Source: Nitrososphaerales archaeon (GTDB lineage: Archaea > Thermoproteota > Nitrososphaeria > Nitrososphaerales > Nitrososphaeraceae). Taken from it: a DNA stretch of 64,000 nt. The stretch lies in contig JARBAU010000230.1 in assembly GCA_029237525.1 (NCBI GenBank), forward strand, positions 1 through 64,000, given 5' to 3'. The notes below the pieces were generated by a model. It was not told the DNA's origin and searched no databases. It was given only the letters and a program-made list of their open reading frames with translations. Position numbers and translations under genes: made by a program. Positions 8,867 to 17,338 of the stretch are shown here, in pieces; the stretch's first letter is position 1; the number at the start of each line of letters is the position of its first letter.

Positions 8867-10027
8867 ATGACAAATAAGGTCTGTGTCCTAGGGGCAGGTA
8901 GCACTACGTACGGCAAGCTTAACGAGAGTATTATTGAATTGGCCCTGAATGCTTCGAGAGAAGCTATTATTTCTGCTGGTATCACTCCGAAGGATATTGG
9001 AGCTGGTTACATATCTAATGTTTTTGGCGCTGCCGACAAACAAGTTCATATTGCACCTGTAATCATGAGCAACCTAGGAATTCCCTATGTTCCTGGCCTT
9101 ACTATAGAGTCTGCATGTGGTTCTGGATCGGTCATGCTTCGAGAGGCTTTTGCCAATGTTTACGCTGGGTTTTACGATTGCGTATTGGCGGTTGGTGTAG
9201 AAAAAATTACCCATACTGGAACTGCCCAGAGTACTACTCTTTTCTCTTACTGTTCTGATTTTTTTTATGAAGGTGGTAATGGCGCTTCTTTTCCAGGCCT
9301 ATTCGCTTCCATTGCTAGAGCTTATCTTTCAACCTATAAGGCGACTGAGGAGGATTTAGCGTATGTCGCAGTTAAGAACCACGAGAACGGAATGCTTAAT
9401 CCGAAGGCCCATGTCAAGAGAAGAATAACGGTGGACGAAGTGCTAAGATCGCCCGTCGTTGCATCACCCTTGAAGCTATATGATTGCTGCCCATTTTCCG
9501 ATGGTGCATCAGCACTTATACTTTGTAATGAAAAATTTGCGAAATCCAGTGGTAGACCTTATGTTGAGATAATTGGCTCGGGTAGAGGAGCGTCCCCTGC
9601 AGCAATACAAGGACGAGAAGACATTACGACTATACCAAGCACAGTCAATGCGGCAAAACAAGCCTACAAAATGGCAGGGGTTACACCCAAAGATATTGAC
9701 TTTGCCGAGGTGCATGATTGCTTCACAATAGCTGAGGTAATCGATACTGAAGATCTTGGTTTTTTCGAGAAAGGCAAAGCTGCATCCCTTACTAGGGAAG
9801 GAGAAACTAAATTAACTGGAAGAATTCCCATAAACCCTTCTGGTGGATTAAAGGCCAAAGGTCACCCAATTGGTGCTACTGGTATCGGACAAGTAGTAGA
9901 GGTTTTTGAACAATTCACGGGTAAGGCTGGTCAAAGAACAGTGAAGGATGCAGAAATTGCTCTGACTCACAACTTTGGTGCGACTGGTGCTAGCGCCGCA
10001 GTACATATCTTTAAAAAGGTCAATTAA
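8867..10027 (+). CDS. Archaeal thiolase (acetyl-CoA C-acetyltransferase type)
   Basis: 386 residues from ATG 8867; an in-frame extension back to 8810 lacks homology to thiolase N-termini. Catalytic Cys84 lies in ESACGSGS, the nucleophile motif; AEVHDCF and NPSGGLKAKGHPIGATG supply the other active-site His and Cys regions. The enzyme condenses two acetyl-CoA to acetoacetyl-CoA or runs in reverse. Three bases downstream begins a DUF35 protein, the standard archaeal pairing; in the mevalonate pathway these form a complex with HMG-CoA synthase. In ammonia-oxidising archaea a thiolase also closes the 3-hydroxypropionate/4-hydroxybutyrate cycle. HMG-CoA synthase is not adjacent, so either role is possible. 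Confidence 0.93.
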   Translation: MTNKVCVLGAGSTTYGKLNESIIELALNASREAIISAGITPKDIGAGYISNVFGAADKQVHIAPVIMSNLGIPYVPGLTIESACGSGSVMLREAFANVYAGFYDCVLAVGVEKITHTGTAQSTTLFSYCSDFFYEGGNGASFPGLFASIARAYLSTYKATEEDLAYVAVKNHENGMLNPKAHVKRRITVDEVLRSPVVASPLKLYDCCPFSDGASALILCNEKFAKSSGRPYVEIIGSGRGASPAAIQGREDITTIPSTVNAAKQAYKMAGVTPKDIDFAEVHDCFTIAEVIDTEDLGFFEKGKAASLTREGETKLTGRIPINPSGGLKAKGHPIGATGIGQVVEVFEQFTGKAGQRTVKDAEIALTHNFGATGASAAVHIFKKVN

Positions 10028-10030
10028 CAG

Positions 10031-10432
10031 ATGTCAAATACAAAACAACAAGAAGATCGTCACGGTGTTCGAGATAAATTCGTTAAATCTGCAATTGATG
10101 GAAAAATACTTGCTAATAGATGTACTAATTGTGGTCATTATATGCTAGAAACTGTTTATTTCTGTGAAAAATGTGGCAAGAATACTTTTGAAGCTGAGGA
10201 AGTTGACGGAAGCGGCACAGTGATTACATATACTATACTCGCGGTGGCGCCCGAGGGATTTGAAGACGCAGGATCTTATGCCTGGGTCGTTTTCAAATTG
10301 AAAGATAAACCTATTAGAACTTCGGGCTTTTTGAGTAATATTGTAAATTCAGCTGATTTGCCTATAGGCTCTAGAGTTGCCGTGACTGGTTATGACGAGA
10401 AGCATGGTTTACTACTTAAAAAGTTAGATTAA
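10031..10432 (+). CDS. DUF35 zinc-ribbon/OB-fold acyl-CoA-binding protein
   Basis: 133 residues starting three bases after the thiolase stop, clearly the same operon. The N-terminal half has a rubredoxin-like zinc ribbon, CTNCG and CEKCG about 18 residues apart; the remainder is the OB fold (GSGTVITYTIL, GSRVAVTGY). In archaea this protein scaffolds thiolase and HMG-CoA synthase and its OB fold shields the shared CoA channel. Here it is paired only with the thiolase. Family assignment is firm. Confidence 0.92.
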   Translation: MSNTKQQEDRHGVRDKFVKSAIDGKILANRCTNCGHYMLETVYFCEKCGKNTFEAEEVDGSGTVITYTILAVAPEGFEDAGSYAWVVFKLKDKPIRTSGFLSNIVNSADLPIGSRVAVTGYDEKHGLLLKKLD

Positions 10433-10602
10433 CTGAACTATTTAATAATATCAAAATTTATCGCTTAGTGTATGGGATTGTACCTCGAGAAAAACAGAAA
10501 ATGATGACTGTATGAGCTACTATTGATATAATCACTTTAGTTCAAGAAGAATGCAAAGACTGGAAAGGAGGTACAAAATATCAACTCCATTTCAGTCAAT
10601 CT

Positions 10603-10989
10603 TTAACCAAGTTTTTCAAATTTAGCGATCCAATTTCCATCTTTGGTTTCTAGTACTACATTGCCAATAAATGTACCATTGCTATATACCTTTGCATATT
10701 CTTGATTAATTCCAAAAAAAGCTTGAAAGAGGTTTCCTTTCTTGTGATATCCTGCTTCTATAACCTTTGCCCCAACTTTACTGCTTGCGCGGACGACAAC
10801 CTGCCTCGCAAATGACCAATCGCCTTTCCACGATATCATTTCAAATTCTCCAAAATTTCTTGTTATGAGAAATTTGCCACTTTGTATGGTTTCAAATTTT
10901 TTGTTGTGTTTCTTAGAGTACGCGTTCATCCAATCGACACATCTATTGGACTTCGACCTTTCAGCTGCAAAATTATTGGCTCCAGCCAA
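10603..10989 (-). CDS. Hypothetical protein, 128 aa
   Basis: TTG start at 10989; a stop codon lies nine bases upstream, so the frame cannot extend. The product is basic and soluble with many aromatic residues (MISWKGDW, FLITRNFG, NGTFIGN), giving a likely beta-rich single domain. No cysteine pairs, membrane helix or known motif was recognised. It is convergent with the thiolase operon. The opposite-strand frame 10865-11110 is its shadow. Gene reality is supported by amino-acid composition only. Confidence 0.5.
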   Translation of the reverse strand: MAGANNFAAERSKSNRCVDWMNAYSKKHNKKFETIQSGKFLITRNFGEFEMISWKGDWSFARQVVVRASSKVGAKVIEAGYHKKGNLFQAFFGINQEYAKVYSNGTFIGNVVLETKDGNWIAKFEKLG

Positions 10990-11165
10990 TTCAAGCTATT
11001 CCATATCGATTAGGTATTTGTGCATTTTTCCTTCGACTCCACTTTCACCTATTCTACTCCGACGCATAGGTCTAGTCAATTACTCCACAAGACTATATTT
11101 TCAGTTCTAAGGTAGTGACACCCAAAGGCAAGATTCAGTAATAGTTGCTACCGAGTCATTCTATT

Positions 11166-11294
11166 TCACGGGATGAGGTATACCAAAAAGCTCCCAAGAA
11201 TGATTCCAGCTACAATTAAACAAGTCACTATTATTCCTTTCTTTGTAGTCCTACGTTTAGTGTGGTTTGACTTGTTACCATATCCTTCTTCCAA
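11166..11294 (-). CDS. Small single-span membrane protein, 42 aa
   Basis: A short frame from TTG 11294 to TGA 11166. An acidic/polar N-terminus is followed by a basic stretch (KRRTTKKG) and a C-terminal hydrophobic helix, IIVTCLIVAGIILGSFLVY, ending within four residues of the stop. This tail-anchored pattern with positive residues before the helix is typical of genuine small membrane proteins. A stop codon lies eight codons upstream of the TTG, so an ATT start could add a few residues. The plus-strand frame 11173-11370 is its antisense shadow. Function unknown. Confidence 0.4.
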   Translation of the reverse strand: MEEGYGNKSNHTKRRTTKKGIIVTCLIVAGIILGSFLVYLIP

Positions 11295-11867
11295 TAGTGT
11301 ATCAATTTCAGTATCATCTCATATATATATCACGCCGTATGATTTAGGAAAAACGAAATCAATATTATAGAATAAAACTGAAATATCTTACTTGTGTAAT
11401 CATTTGTCCTAACGGAAATATTATGTCTAGAAATTCCTCAAGAATCTCAATTGAATTTAATGACCTAAGCAATTCTGTCTACTTGATCATGTTAGACTGT
11501 GCCGCACTTCGCATAGTCTTGACAATGAATTTAACACACACTACATTCTATTACATTTTAATTTTTATAATTTCTAGAAGTACGTGTTAGACCCATAGAC
11601 CAAATTCATCTGCCATTCACGATTCGTGTATTTCGCAGGTAAGATTTAAAACTTGTACTAATGGCTGCACCAAGGTTAGAACTTGGCATGTTATTTAAAT
11701 TCTCGACTATGATAAAAATAACACGAAACCCGCAGAGTATTCAAAGATATATATTGTGCCAACTAAATTATATTAATTATGACATTGCAAAACGAAATTA
11801 TCGGGGCGATGTTTTGAAGTATAAGGATAGTTTCTACTCAAAAATGAGAGAGTGACCGCTACAGAAT
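11295..11867. other. Stretch without a supported gene
   Basis: AT-rich; the only frame over 60 codons (11661-11855 plus) gives an ill-ordered peptide with no motif. No RNA gene, repeat or clear operator was recognised. Confidence 0.4.
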
Positions 11868-12371
11868 ATGGAAAGGGAAATCAATAATACATACAAACTG
11901 CAATGCCTGTATCGCAGATATAAAGATATTATATTTTTCAATAAGAATATTATTTTGTCTGGATTAGCATCTTTAGTAGTGGGCAGTTTAATTACTCAAC
12001 TTTATGCATTACACTATGGATATACGAACAATTTTACGAATTCTGTTGTATCCCTAGCTGCAGAATATTCTGTTTTCTTTCCACTGTTTGCGTTTTTGTA
12101 CTATCGTGACAATAAATTTAGATACGTAGATTCAGTTACTGGGAAAAGAAAAGGTGATATAATTAAGACTGACGTCAAAAAATTGATCGCAACTTTTTCT
12201 GTGTCAGAAATGATTTACTCGTCGTCGAAGGTCATAATAGGATATCAAATGCTACAAATGGCATTTTTGGCACCGTACCAAGCTGCTGTTGCTAGTACTA
12301 TGATGTCATGGATCTTGTCAGCAGCTTCAATAAATATTATGATAAAGGTACTTAAGCTTTTTAAACGATAG
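11868..12371 (+). CDS. Hypothetical membrane protein, 167 aa
   Basis: ATG start. A polar 30-residue N-terminus precedes hydrophobic segments at about residues 28-50 and 60-80, a polar basic middle (TGKRKGDIIKTDVKK), and two weaker hydrophobic helices at about 118-138 and 140-160. Four-helix membrane topology is likely. No catalytic motif. Stands alone between AT-rich spacers; family not recognised. Confidence 0.6.
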   Translation: MEREINNTYKLQCLYRRYKDIIFFNKNIILSGLASLVVGSLITQLYALHYGYTNNFTNSVVSLAAEYSVFFPLFAFLYYRDNKFRYVDSVTGKRKGDIIKTDVKKLIATFSVSEMIYSSSKVIIGYQMLQMAFLAPYQAAVASTMMSWILSAASINIMIKVLKLFKR

Positions 12372-12644
12372 TTACTTGAACTTCGGAGAATGTGTTATTG
12401 TTATCAAGGTTATAGGCGAGTTTAGTTATAGTGGGTAGAGTAAGGAATATCGGGAGGATTTTGATTGAGCAATATTTCCCAAGTTGAGCAATAAGCAATG
12501 TTAACCAAGGTTTATTCTCCGGATATCTATTTGTGTAAACAATCATCTACTTTTTGATGTTTGTTCTACTCCAGATTTCAAATCAGAATTGTGAAGTTGG
12601 TTCACAGAAGGAATACTTAAATTATCTACTCAAGCCCTCGTATT

Positions 12645-12661
12645 ACCTCATTGCATGAGGT
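12645..12661. promoter_or_regulatory. 7+7 bp perfect inverted repeat at the GcvH-TusA start
   Basis: Arm ACCTCAT, spacer TGC, exact inverted arm ATGAGGT, ending 11 bases before ATG 12673. It could be an operator overlapping the transcription start or, if transcribed, a 5' hairpin next to the ribosome binding region. The rest of the 12372-12672 spacer holds nothing else I can support. Confidence 0.5.
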
Positions 12662-12672
12662 CTATGAGATAG

Positions 12673-13338
12673 ATGGAAATTGATCATTGCTCATTTCCAG
12701 AGGACGCCCTTTACGATCCAGATAACTTTGTGTGGGCAAAGGTTGAGGGTGATAAATTGGCTCGAGTCGGCATCAATTCTGTACTGTCCTCGTTAGCTGG
12801 GAGATTGATCAAGGTTTCTCTGAAGGGAATAAATATGAATATCACAAAAGGGAGGAGTCTGGGCACAATAGAAAGCGGTAGATATTTTGGAGTAGTGCGA
12901 TCACCAATTACGGGAAGTATAGTTGAAATTAATGATGCAGTAGTGAACAATCCTAAGCTAATAAATGAATTTCCTTATACTGAGGGATGGGTCTCAGTTA
13001 TCAAGAACGAATACTTGAATTTGGAAATCAAGAATCTCAGTACAATCCAAAGTTGTCGTGATATCATAAGATCTCAGATACAACGACTGCATACAAAATG
13101 CTTTGTGGCATTTCCAGACCATGAAATGTATGAAATAGGAGTAGAATGTTCCTCAACCCTTGCGAAATTAGATGACTTGATAAAGCGAGTGGGTGCAGGT
13201 GACGTAATTCACATAGTTTCAGATGACGTAACCGCAGATCTGGAGATGATGAGATGGTCTGAGCTTCGTTCCCAGCCCATAGTCGAGATAAGACAAGAGA
13301 ACAATCTCTTTCATATTTTAGTAAAAAAGTCCTCATGA
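12673..13338 (+). CDS. GcvH-like/TusA-like fusion lacking the lipoyl lysine
   Basis: 221 residues in two domains. Residues 15-112 follow glycine-cleavage H protein closely: VWAKVEGD, the hammerhead strand, SPITGSIVEIND, and PYTEGW. The motif ESVK, whose lysine carries lipoate, reads ESGR (67-70) at the same spacing, so lipoylation is not possible at that site. Residues about 115-220 resemble TusA/SirA: Cys159 occupies the CPxP position but the prolines are gone (CSST), followed by GAGDVIHIVSDD and the last strand FHILVKKS. TusA domains relay sulfur as persulfide; H-protein-like domains serve sulfur metabolism as well as glycine cleavage. A perfect inverted repeat precedes the start. No gcv or sulfur genes adjoin. 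Function unknown. Confidence 0.72.
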   Translation: MEIDHCSFPEDALYDPDNFVWAKVEGDKLARVGINSVLSSLAGRLIKVSLKGINMNITKGRSLGTIESGRYFGVVRSPITGSIVEINDAVVNNPKLINEFPYTEGWVSVIKNEYLNLEIKNLSTIQSCRDIIRSQIQRLHTKCFVAFPDHEMYEIGVECSSTLAKLDDLIKRVGAGDVIHIVSDDVTADLEMMRWSELRSQPIVEIRQENNLFHILVKKSS

Positions 13339-13490
13339 TTCACTCTGTTTTTAATGTAAAAGTATTGTGTTCCAATTTCGGGTGTTTCTTGCGGATTAGC
13401 ATTAGATCCAGACATATCATTTTCGTTCTCTTGCTCTTGTATGAGCAAACAAAATTGAAGTTCATTGTTTCAATGATAATGACGAATTAA

Positions 13491-13661
13491 CTATCCTGAG
13501 CTCATTCCACGAATATTCGATCTATTTCCATTTTGAAAATGTGAACTTGTTGGTGCGGGTATAGGTAAAATGGTAGTGGAAGGGTTAATCGCGATCAGTG
13601 TGGCACTTACGCCAATTATTACAATACTTATCAAAATAATTAGAACTAATTTCTTATTCAT
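13491..13661 (-). CDS. Small membrane or secreted protein, 56 aa
   Basis: ATG 13661 begins MNKK followed by a 20-residue hydrophobic helix (LVLIILISIVIIGVSATLI), then a short proline/serine-rich tail. This is a classical signal peptide or single anchor with a small exported domain. The frame extends upstream to 13736 but that part lacks such order. No motif; function unknown. Confidence 0.5.
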   Translation of the reverse strand: MNKKLVLIILISIVIIGVSATLIAINPSTTILPIPAPTSSHFQNGNRSNIRGMSSG

Positions 13662-13847
13662 CGATTGAGAAGTGAGCTTATTTAAAATAAATGCTTCGGG
13701 GGGCTTTTTCAAAATACAGATAATAGTGAGCAACATTTAGAGGGCTAGGTAATAATCCCCAACACATCTTAGATAATGGTGCCAGTGAGGAATTTGACTG
13801 CGGACCCGGCAAGTGCCTTCCAGCAGAGTATAGATCTATTTTGAAAC

Positions 13848-14981
13848 TTAATCAAATGGAATTGGGAGCTTTGGCATTAGCGCATTTTGATCGAACCCTT
13901 TCTTAACCTCGTCAATAATTTTACTGGACAAATCATCCACTCTGTTACTAATGTTGTCTACGGTATTTTGAGGAGAAGCTGCCTTGAATGTTGCACTTAT
14001 CGTTCTATCCTTGTAACCTACTGCCGAAATCTTTGAGTAGATGTTGTATGTAGATTCGGATTTTCCTTCATCTGTCATTTTCCATGATTTTGATATTTTT
14101 CCATCGGGACCGGTAAAGCCCACAAACTGCCTTTCTAGAATTGATGAAGATGTTGGTTGAACATCTGTTGTTACCTTTGCTCCGGCTATCTTAGCATTAG
14201 TTGTGCCATCGGAAACAATAACCTTGATTGTTTGCTTTTGACCAGGCGCAATCGGATCCTTGCCAACGTCTAAGAATGCAACTAGTGTACGTGTAGTATT
14301 CGCGCTAGAATTTGTTTTAGATACGATGTTGGTAGGCTGAATGGGTTTATAAATCGAAGCAGTTAATTGCACTGGACTTGTTTTGCTCGAGTTCGCATGC
14401 AAAAGGCCAGTATTGGATTGATTCTGAACATTGCGAACAGGTATCACCGTGGTCGAATGACTAGGCTCGACTAATTTGTCCGGCTTCCCTGTAATATTAA
14501 TACTATACCATTTGGATATTCCATTAGGCTGGCTTGGTGTATTGCAGGTCAGCTTCGATGTTATTTTATTTAGCCCTGCCTTAATTGAACTATATTTGCT
14601 ACTGATAGTATACTTCCATGATGAATAATCTTCCCCACTGGGAGTGCTTTTTCCAGTAGGTGTGGTTTTTTGGTAGGGTTTCATGTCATTTAATAATAAC
14701 AATACTTGGCAATCAGTAGCGGGATTATCCGAGGATATGCCAGAAACAGTGAGGATGCCACTGGTCGGGACTTGCTGACCACGCGGTGGTGAAACTATTT
14801 TTATCATCGGTACGTGCGATTGCGGTGACTTTGATAAGGATGCACTTGAGTTCTGCATATGAGGGCCTGTCAATGTCCCACTTGAAGAAATGGCCACAGC
14901 TGTATCAACCTGATGACTAATCGAGAGCATTCCAGCAAATATTATCACAATAATAATGATTGTGAGATATGATGTAACCAA
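13848..14981 (-). CDS. Secreted/surface protein with Ig-like domains
   Basis: 377 residues, TTG start. An N-terminal hydrophobic helix (about residues 5-22) is a signal peptide or anchor. Residues about 55-160 form an Ig-like beta domain (IKIVSPPRGQQVPTSGILTVSG), with two cysteines likely in a disulfide. A Ser/Thr/Asn-rich linker follows, then a second beta domain at about 230-335 (GQKQTIKVIVSDG, ISATFKA) of the kind that adds carboxypeptidase-like or Big repeats to cell-surface proteins. The linker has many N-x-S/T sites consistent with glycosylation. Common style in Nitrososphaeria surface proteomes; precise role unknown. Confidence 0.7.
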   Translation of the reverse strand: MVTSYLTIIIIVIIFAGMLSISHQVDTAVAISSSGTLTGPHMQNSSASLSKSPQSHVPMIKIVSPPRGQQVPTSGILTVSGISSDNPATDCQVLLLLNDMKPYQKTTPTGKSTPSGEDYSSWKYTISSKYSSIKAGLNKITSKLTCNTPSQPNGISKWYSINITGKPDKLVEPSHSTTVIPVRNVQNQSNTGLLHANSSKTSPVQLTASIYKPIQPTNIVSKTNSSANTTRTLVAFLDVGKDPIAPGQKQTIKVIVSDGTTNAKIAGAKVTTDVQPTSSSILERQFVGFTGPDGKISKSWKMTDEGKSESTYNIYSKISAVGYKDRTISATFKAASPQNTVDNISNRVDDLSSKIIDEVKKGFDQNALMPKLPIPFD

Positions 14982-15374
14982 GATGTCCTAGTCTATTACT
15001 CAGAACCATTATATTTAGAATCCAAAGCCAAGTTATATTCACAAAAGATAGAAGTTTCATCCAGATTTCCATAGCATATCTTATACTAGTAGAAACCTAC
15101 TTTCTTGAAGAAATAATAATAGCATATTTCATTACAAACTAGTTTATTCTATCTTAATTTTGATGCAAGTCTTGTAGAGCTGCTGTAGTGAAATCTATGC
15201 CTGGAAGAGGGTCTTGTCGCCTTTGCATCATGATTTAGGTTGCAGTCTTTACAAACATTTACCATATCAATTAACAGAGCATTCGGCCCTTGCTAATCTA
15301 ACTAGATAACATTTTTATTCAGTTCTCCTAGTAGACATGCCATTGTTGATTCTCTAAATGATATTGCATCAGAC
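14982..15374. other. Divergent promoter region
   Basis: Separates the surface-protein gene (minus) from uracil-DNA glycosylase (plus). A small AGTAG-AAAC-CTACT repeat lies at 15088-15101. The segment 15306-15374 stays in frame with the glycosylase gene and may be coding from a non-standard start. Confidence 0.4.
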
Positions 15375-15893
15375 GTGAGAATGTGTCGTACTTGTTCATT
15401 ATTTAATACTAGAACTAATGCTGTGCCTGGTGACGGTTCATCAGTTCTGAAAGCAATGCTCGTAGGCGAAGCTCCTGGAAGGAGTGAGGATCAACTTGGA
15501 ACACCGTTCGTAGGAAAGGCTGGAAAAATTTTAGACAATATCTTACGAACGACTGGAATCAATCGATCCCAACTTTATATTACTAATATCGTCAAATGTA
15601 GGCCCCCACACAACAGAAAGCCAAAATCAATCGAGGTAATGGCCTGCAGAATGTATTTGAACAGGGAGATTGCGGTTCTTAAACCGAGGATAATTGGCTT
15701 GATGGGTAGGACGGCATACTCGACTTTAATCGGCGGAAATGGATTTAGTTCGAGCCGTGGTCAAATTTTAGAAATAAATGGACAGTCCTATTTTATTACA
15801 TTTCACCCTGCAGCTGCGATATACAACAAAACTATAAAGGAGTCATTGAGAATTGACTTTACTAAATTGGCATTTGAACTTGGACTGAAATAA
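15375..15893 (+). CDS. Uracil-DNA glycosylase, family 4 (Fe-S)
   Basis: 172 residues from GTG. Removes uracil from DNA to begin base-excision repair. GEAPG (31-35) is the family active-site loop, and four cysteines (Cys4, Cys7, Cys75, Cys91) match the 4Fe-4S ligands of family 4 enzymes; HPAA near the C-terminus is the second catalytic loop. Family members usually have about ten more residues before the first cysteine, and here the frame upstream encodes a fitting SLNDIASDV segment but without ATG, GTG or TTG; an ATT at 15342 or ATA at 15306 may be the true start. Monocistronic. Confidence 0.9.
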   Translation: MRMCRTCSLFNTRTNAVPGDGSSVLKAMLVGEAPGRSEDQLGTPFVGKAGKILDNILRTTGINRSQLYITNIVKCRPPHNRKPKSIEVMACRMYLNREIAVLKPRIIGLMGRTAYSTLIGGNGFSSSRGQILEINGQSYFITFHPAAAIYNKTIKESLRIDFTKLAFELGLK

Positions 15894-16149
15894 AATAAAA
15901 TACAAACTTCCTTTTTGTTCGGCTCTTGGGAGAGGGTGTTGATGGACTTTTGCTGTACATTACTCCACTAGTTCCAATCTTCCTACTTTAAAGTATTAGT
16001 GCTAGGAGCCATAATTAACTGATTTCTCCGCGTGGCCATTTCAAACGAAAACGAATCACAGTGGACCGTCGACTGTAATATGTGTTCTAATCGACTCAGA
16101 ATAGTTGGAAAGTTTTTAACGAGGATGGAATTCTTAGAATCAGTATACT

Positions 16150-16374
16150 ATGTCGTCTAATCCTGAACTTGGACTTGCTAGTATGTATAGAGTAATCAAA
16201 AAATCTGGTGCCGAAAGAGTAAGCGATGAGGCTGCCGATGAACTCAGGAAGATTCTAGAGGAAATAGCACAGCGAATAGCGACTCAAGCGCTTGATCTTT
16301 CAGTTCATGCTGGGCGCAAAACCATAAAATCTGATGACATTAGACTAGCAGCTAAGAATATCTTGAAACTATAG
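16150..16374 (+). CDS. Archaeal histone
   Basis: 74 residues, ATG start, a complete single histone fold: helix 1 (SMYRVIKKSGAERVS), long helix 2 (about 27-54) and helix 3 ending AAKNILKL. The RKTIKSDDIRLAAK segment is the hallmark of archaeal histones, and the length is close to the usual 66-70 with a short N-terminal extension. It forms dimers that wrap DNA. Its stop is followed by a 140-bp AT-rich spacer before the TatD gene. Confidence 0.95.
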   Translation: MSSNPELGLASMYRVIKKSGAERVSDEAADELRKILEEIAQRIATQALDLSVHAGRKTIKSDDIRLAAKNILKL

Positions 16375-16515
16375 TGACAAAAGATTCTAGGCCGAATTTC
16401 GATGTATCGACATTGACAGAATATTTTTTCTTTTATATAGTTTAACTTATTTTATCAAGTAGATTTTTTAAAATATCGATTTTTTCGAACACTATAAGTT
16501 AATTAAAAAGTTGTT

Positions 16516-17313
16516 TTGATCAGCTACAATTTGAAAGATGTGATCTTAGCGTATGACGCACATATTCATCTTACTGATCACGAATATTCCGGATATCTTC
16601 ATTCTCTGCTTAACACGTTAAGGAGTCTAAGAATTAATGCATGCTCGGTCACCGTAAATTTAGAAACTTGCTTGCGAAGTCTTAGCCTGTTTAACAGTGG
16701 AACCAAGGATATTGTAACACAGTTTATAGGTATACATCCAGAATTTGCTAACGAGGACATTGAAGAATTTGAAAACCTACTGAACGAGAATCATTTGATC
16801 GTAGATGGCATTGGAGAAGTAGGATTGGATCCATCGTACGAGTCAAAAAATCATGTTTCATATGATCGACAGAAATCTGTTTTAAATACAATGTTAAGCT
16901 GTGCTGAAAGGTACGGCAAACCAGTATCCTTACATAGTCGTAATTCTGTAAATGAGATTTTGGATATCATCAGTACATATCGGCTAAGTGGGGTGCTCCT
17001 TCACTGGTTCTCTGGGACATCCGAACAGCTGACACGTGCAATGGATCTAGGCCTCTATGTTTCGTACGGGCCATCTTTAGTATATTCAAAGTTTATGAAG
17101 GAGTCCTTCTTAAGATCTGATTTAGAAAGGATTTTAGTAGAAACCGACGGACCAGTTAGGTACTATAGATGCTTTGACAATCTTATTTCAATATCTTCCT
17201 CGTTCTTGATTAGCGTGATAAACACTGCATCTTATTTGCTGAAAGTCCCCTTTCCTGTGTTGGCTGAGCAACTTCTCACAAATTCCAAACATTTCCTGGA
17301 CAAAAGCGAATGA
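16516..17313 (+). CDS. TatD-family metal-dependent hydrolase (deoxyribonuclease-like)
   Basis: 265 residues, TTG start. Metal ligands of the TIM-barrel TatD family are present: DAHIHL (the HxH pair), GEVGLD (the Glu), SLHSRN, LLHWFSG and VETDGP (final Asp). TatD enzymes are Mg-dependent 3'-5' exonucleases involved in DNA repair and turnover. The N-terminal eleven residues before the first strand are short, as usual. It is tail to tail with the next minus-strand gene, 25 bp apart. Confident family; nuclease activity inferred. Confidence 0.88.
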   Translation: MISYNLKDVILAYDAHIHLTDHEYSGYLHSLLNTLRSLRINACSVTVNLETCLRSLSLFNSGTKDIVTQFIGIHPEFANEDIEEFENLLNENHLIVDGIGEVGLDPSYESKNHVSYDRQKSVLNTMLSCAERYGKPVSLHSRNSVNEILDIISTYRLSGVLLHWFSGTSEQLTRAMDLGLYVSYGPSLVYSKFMKESFLRSDLERILVETDGPVRYYRCFDNLISISSSFLISVINTASYLLKVPFPVLAEQLLTNSKHFLDKSE

Positions 17314-17338
17314 CTCTCCATATTTAGGTTGAATGTCG

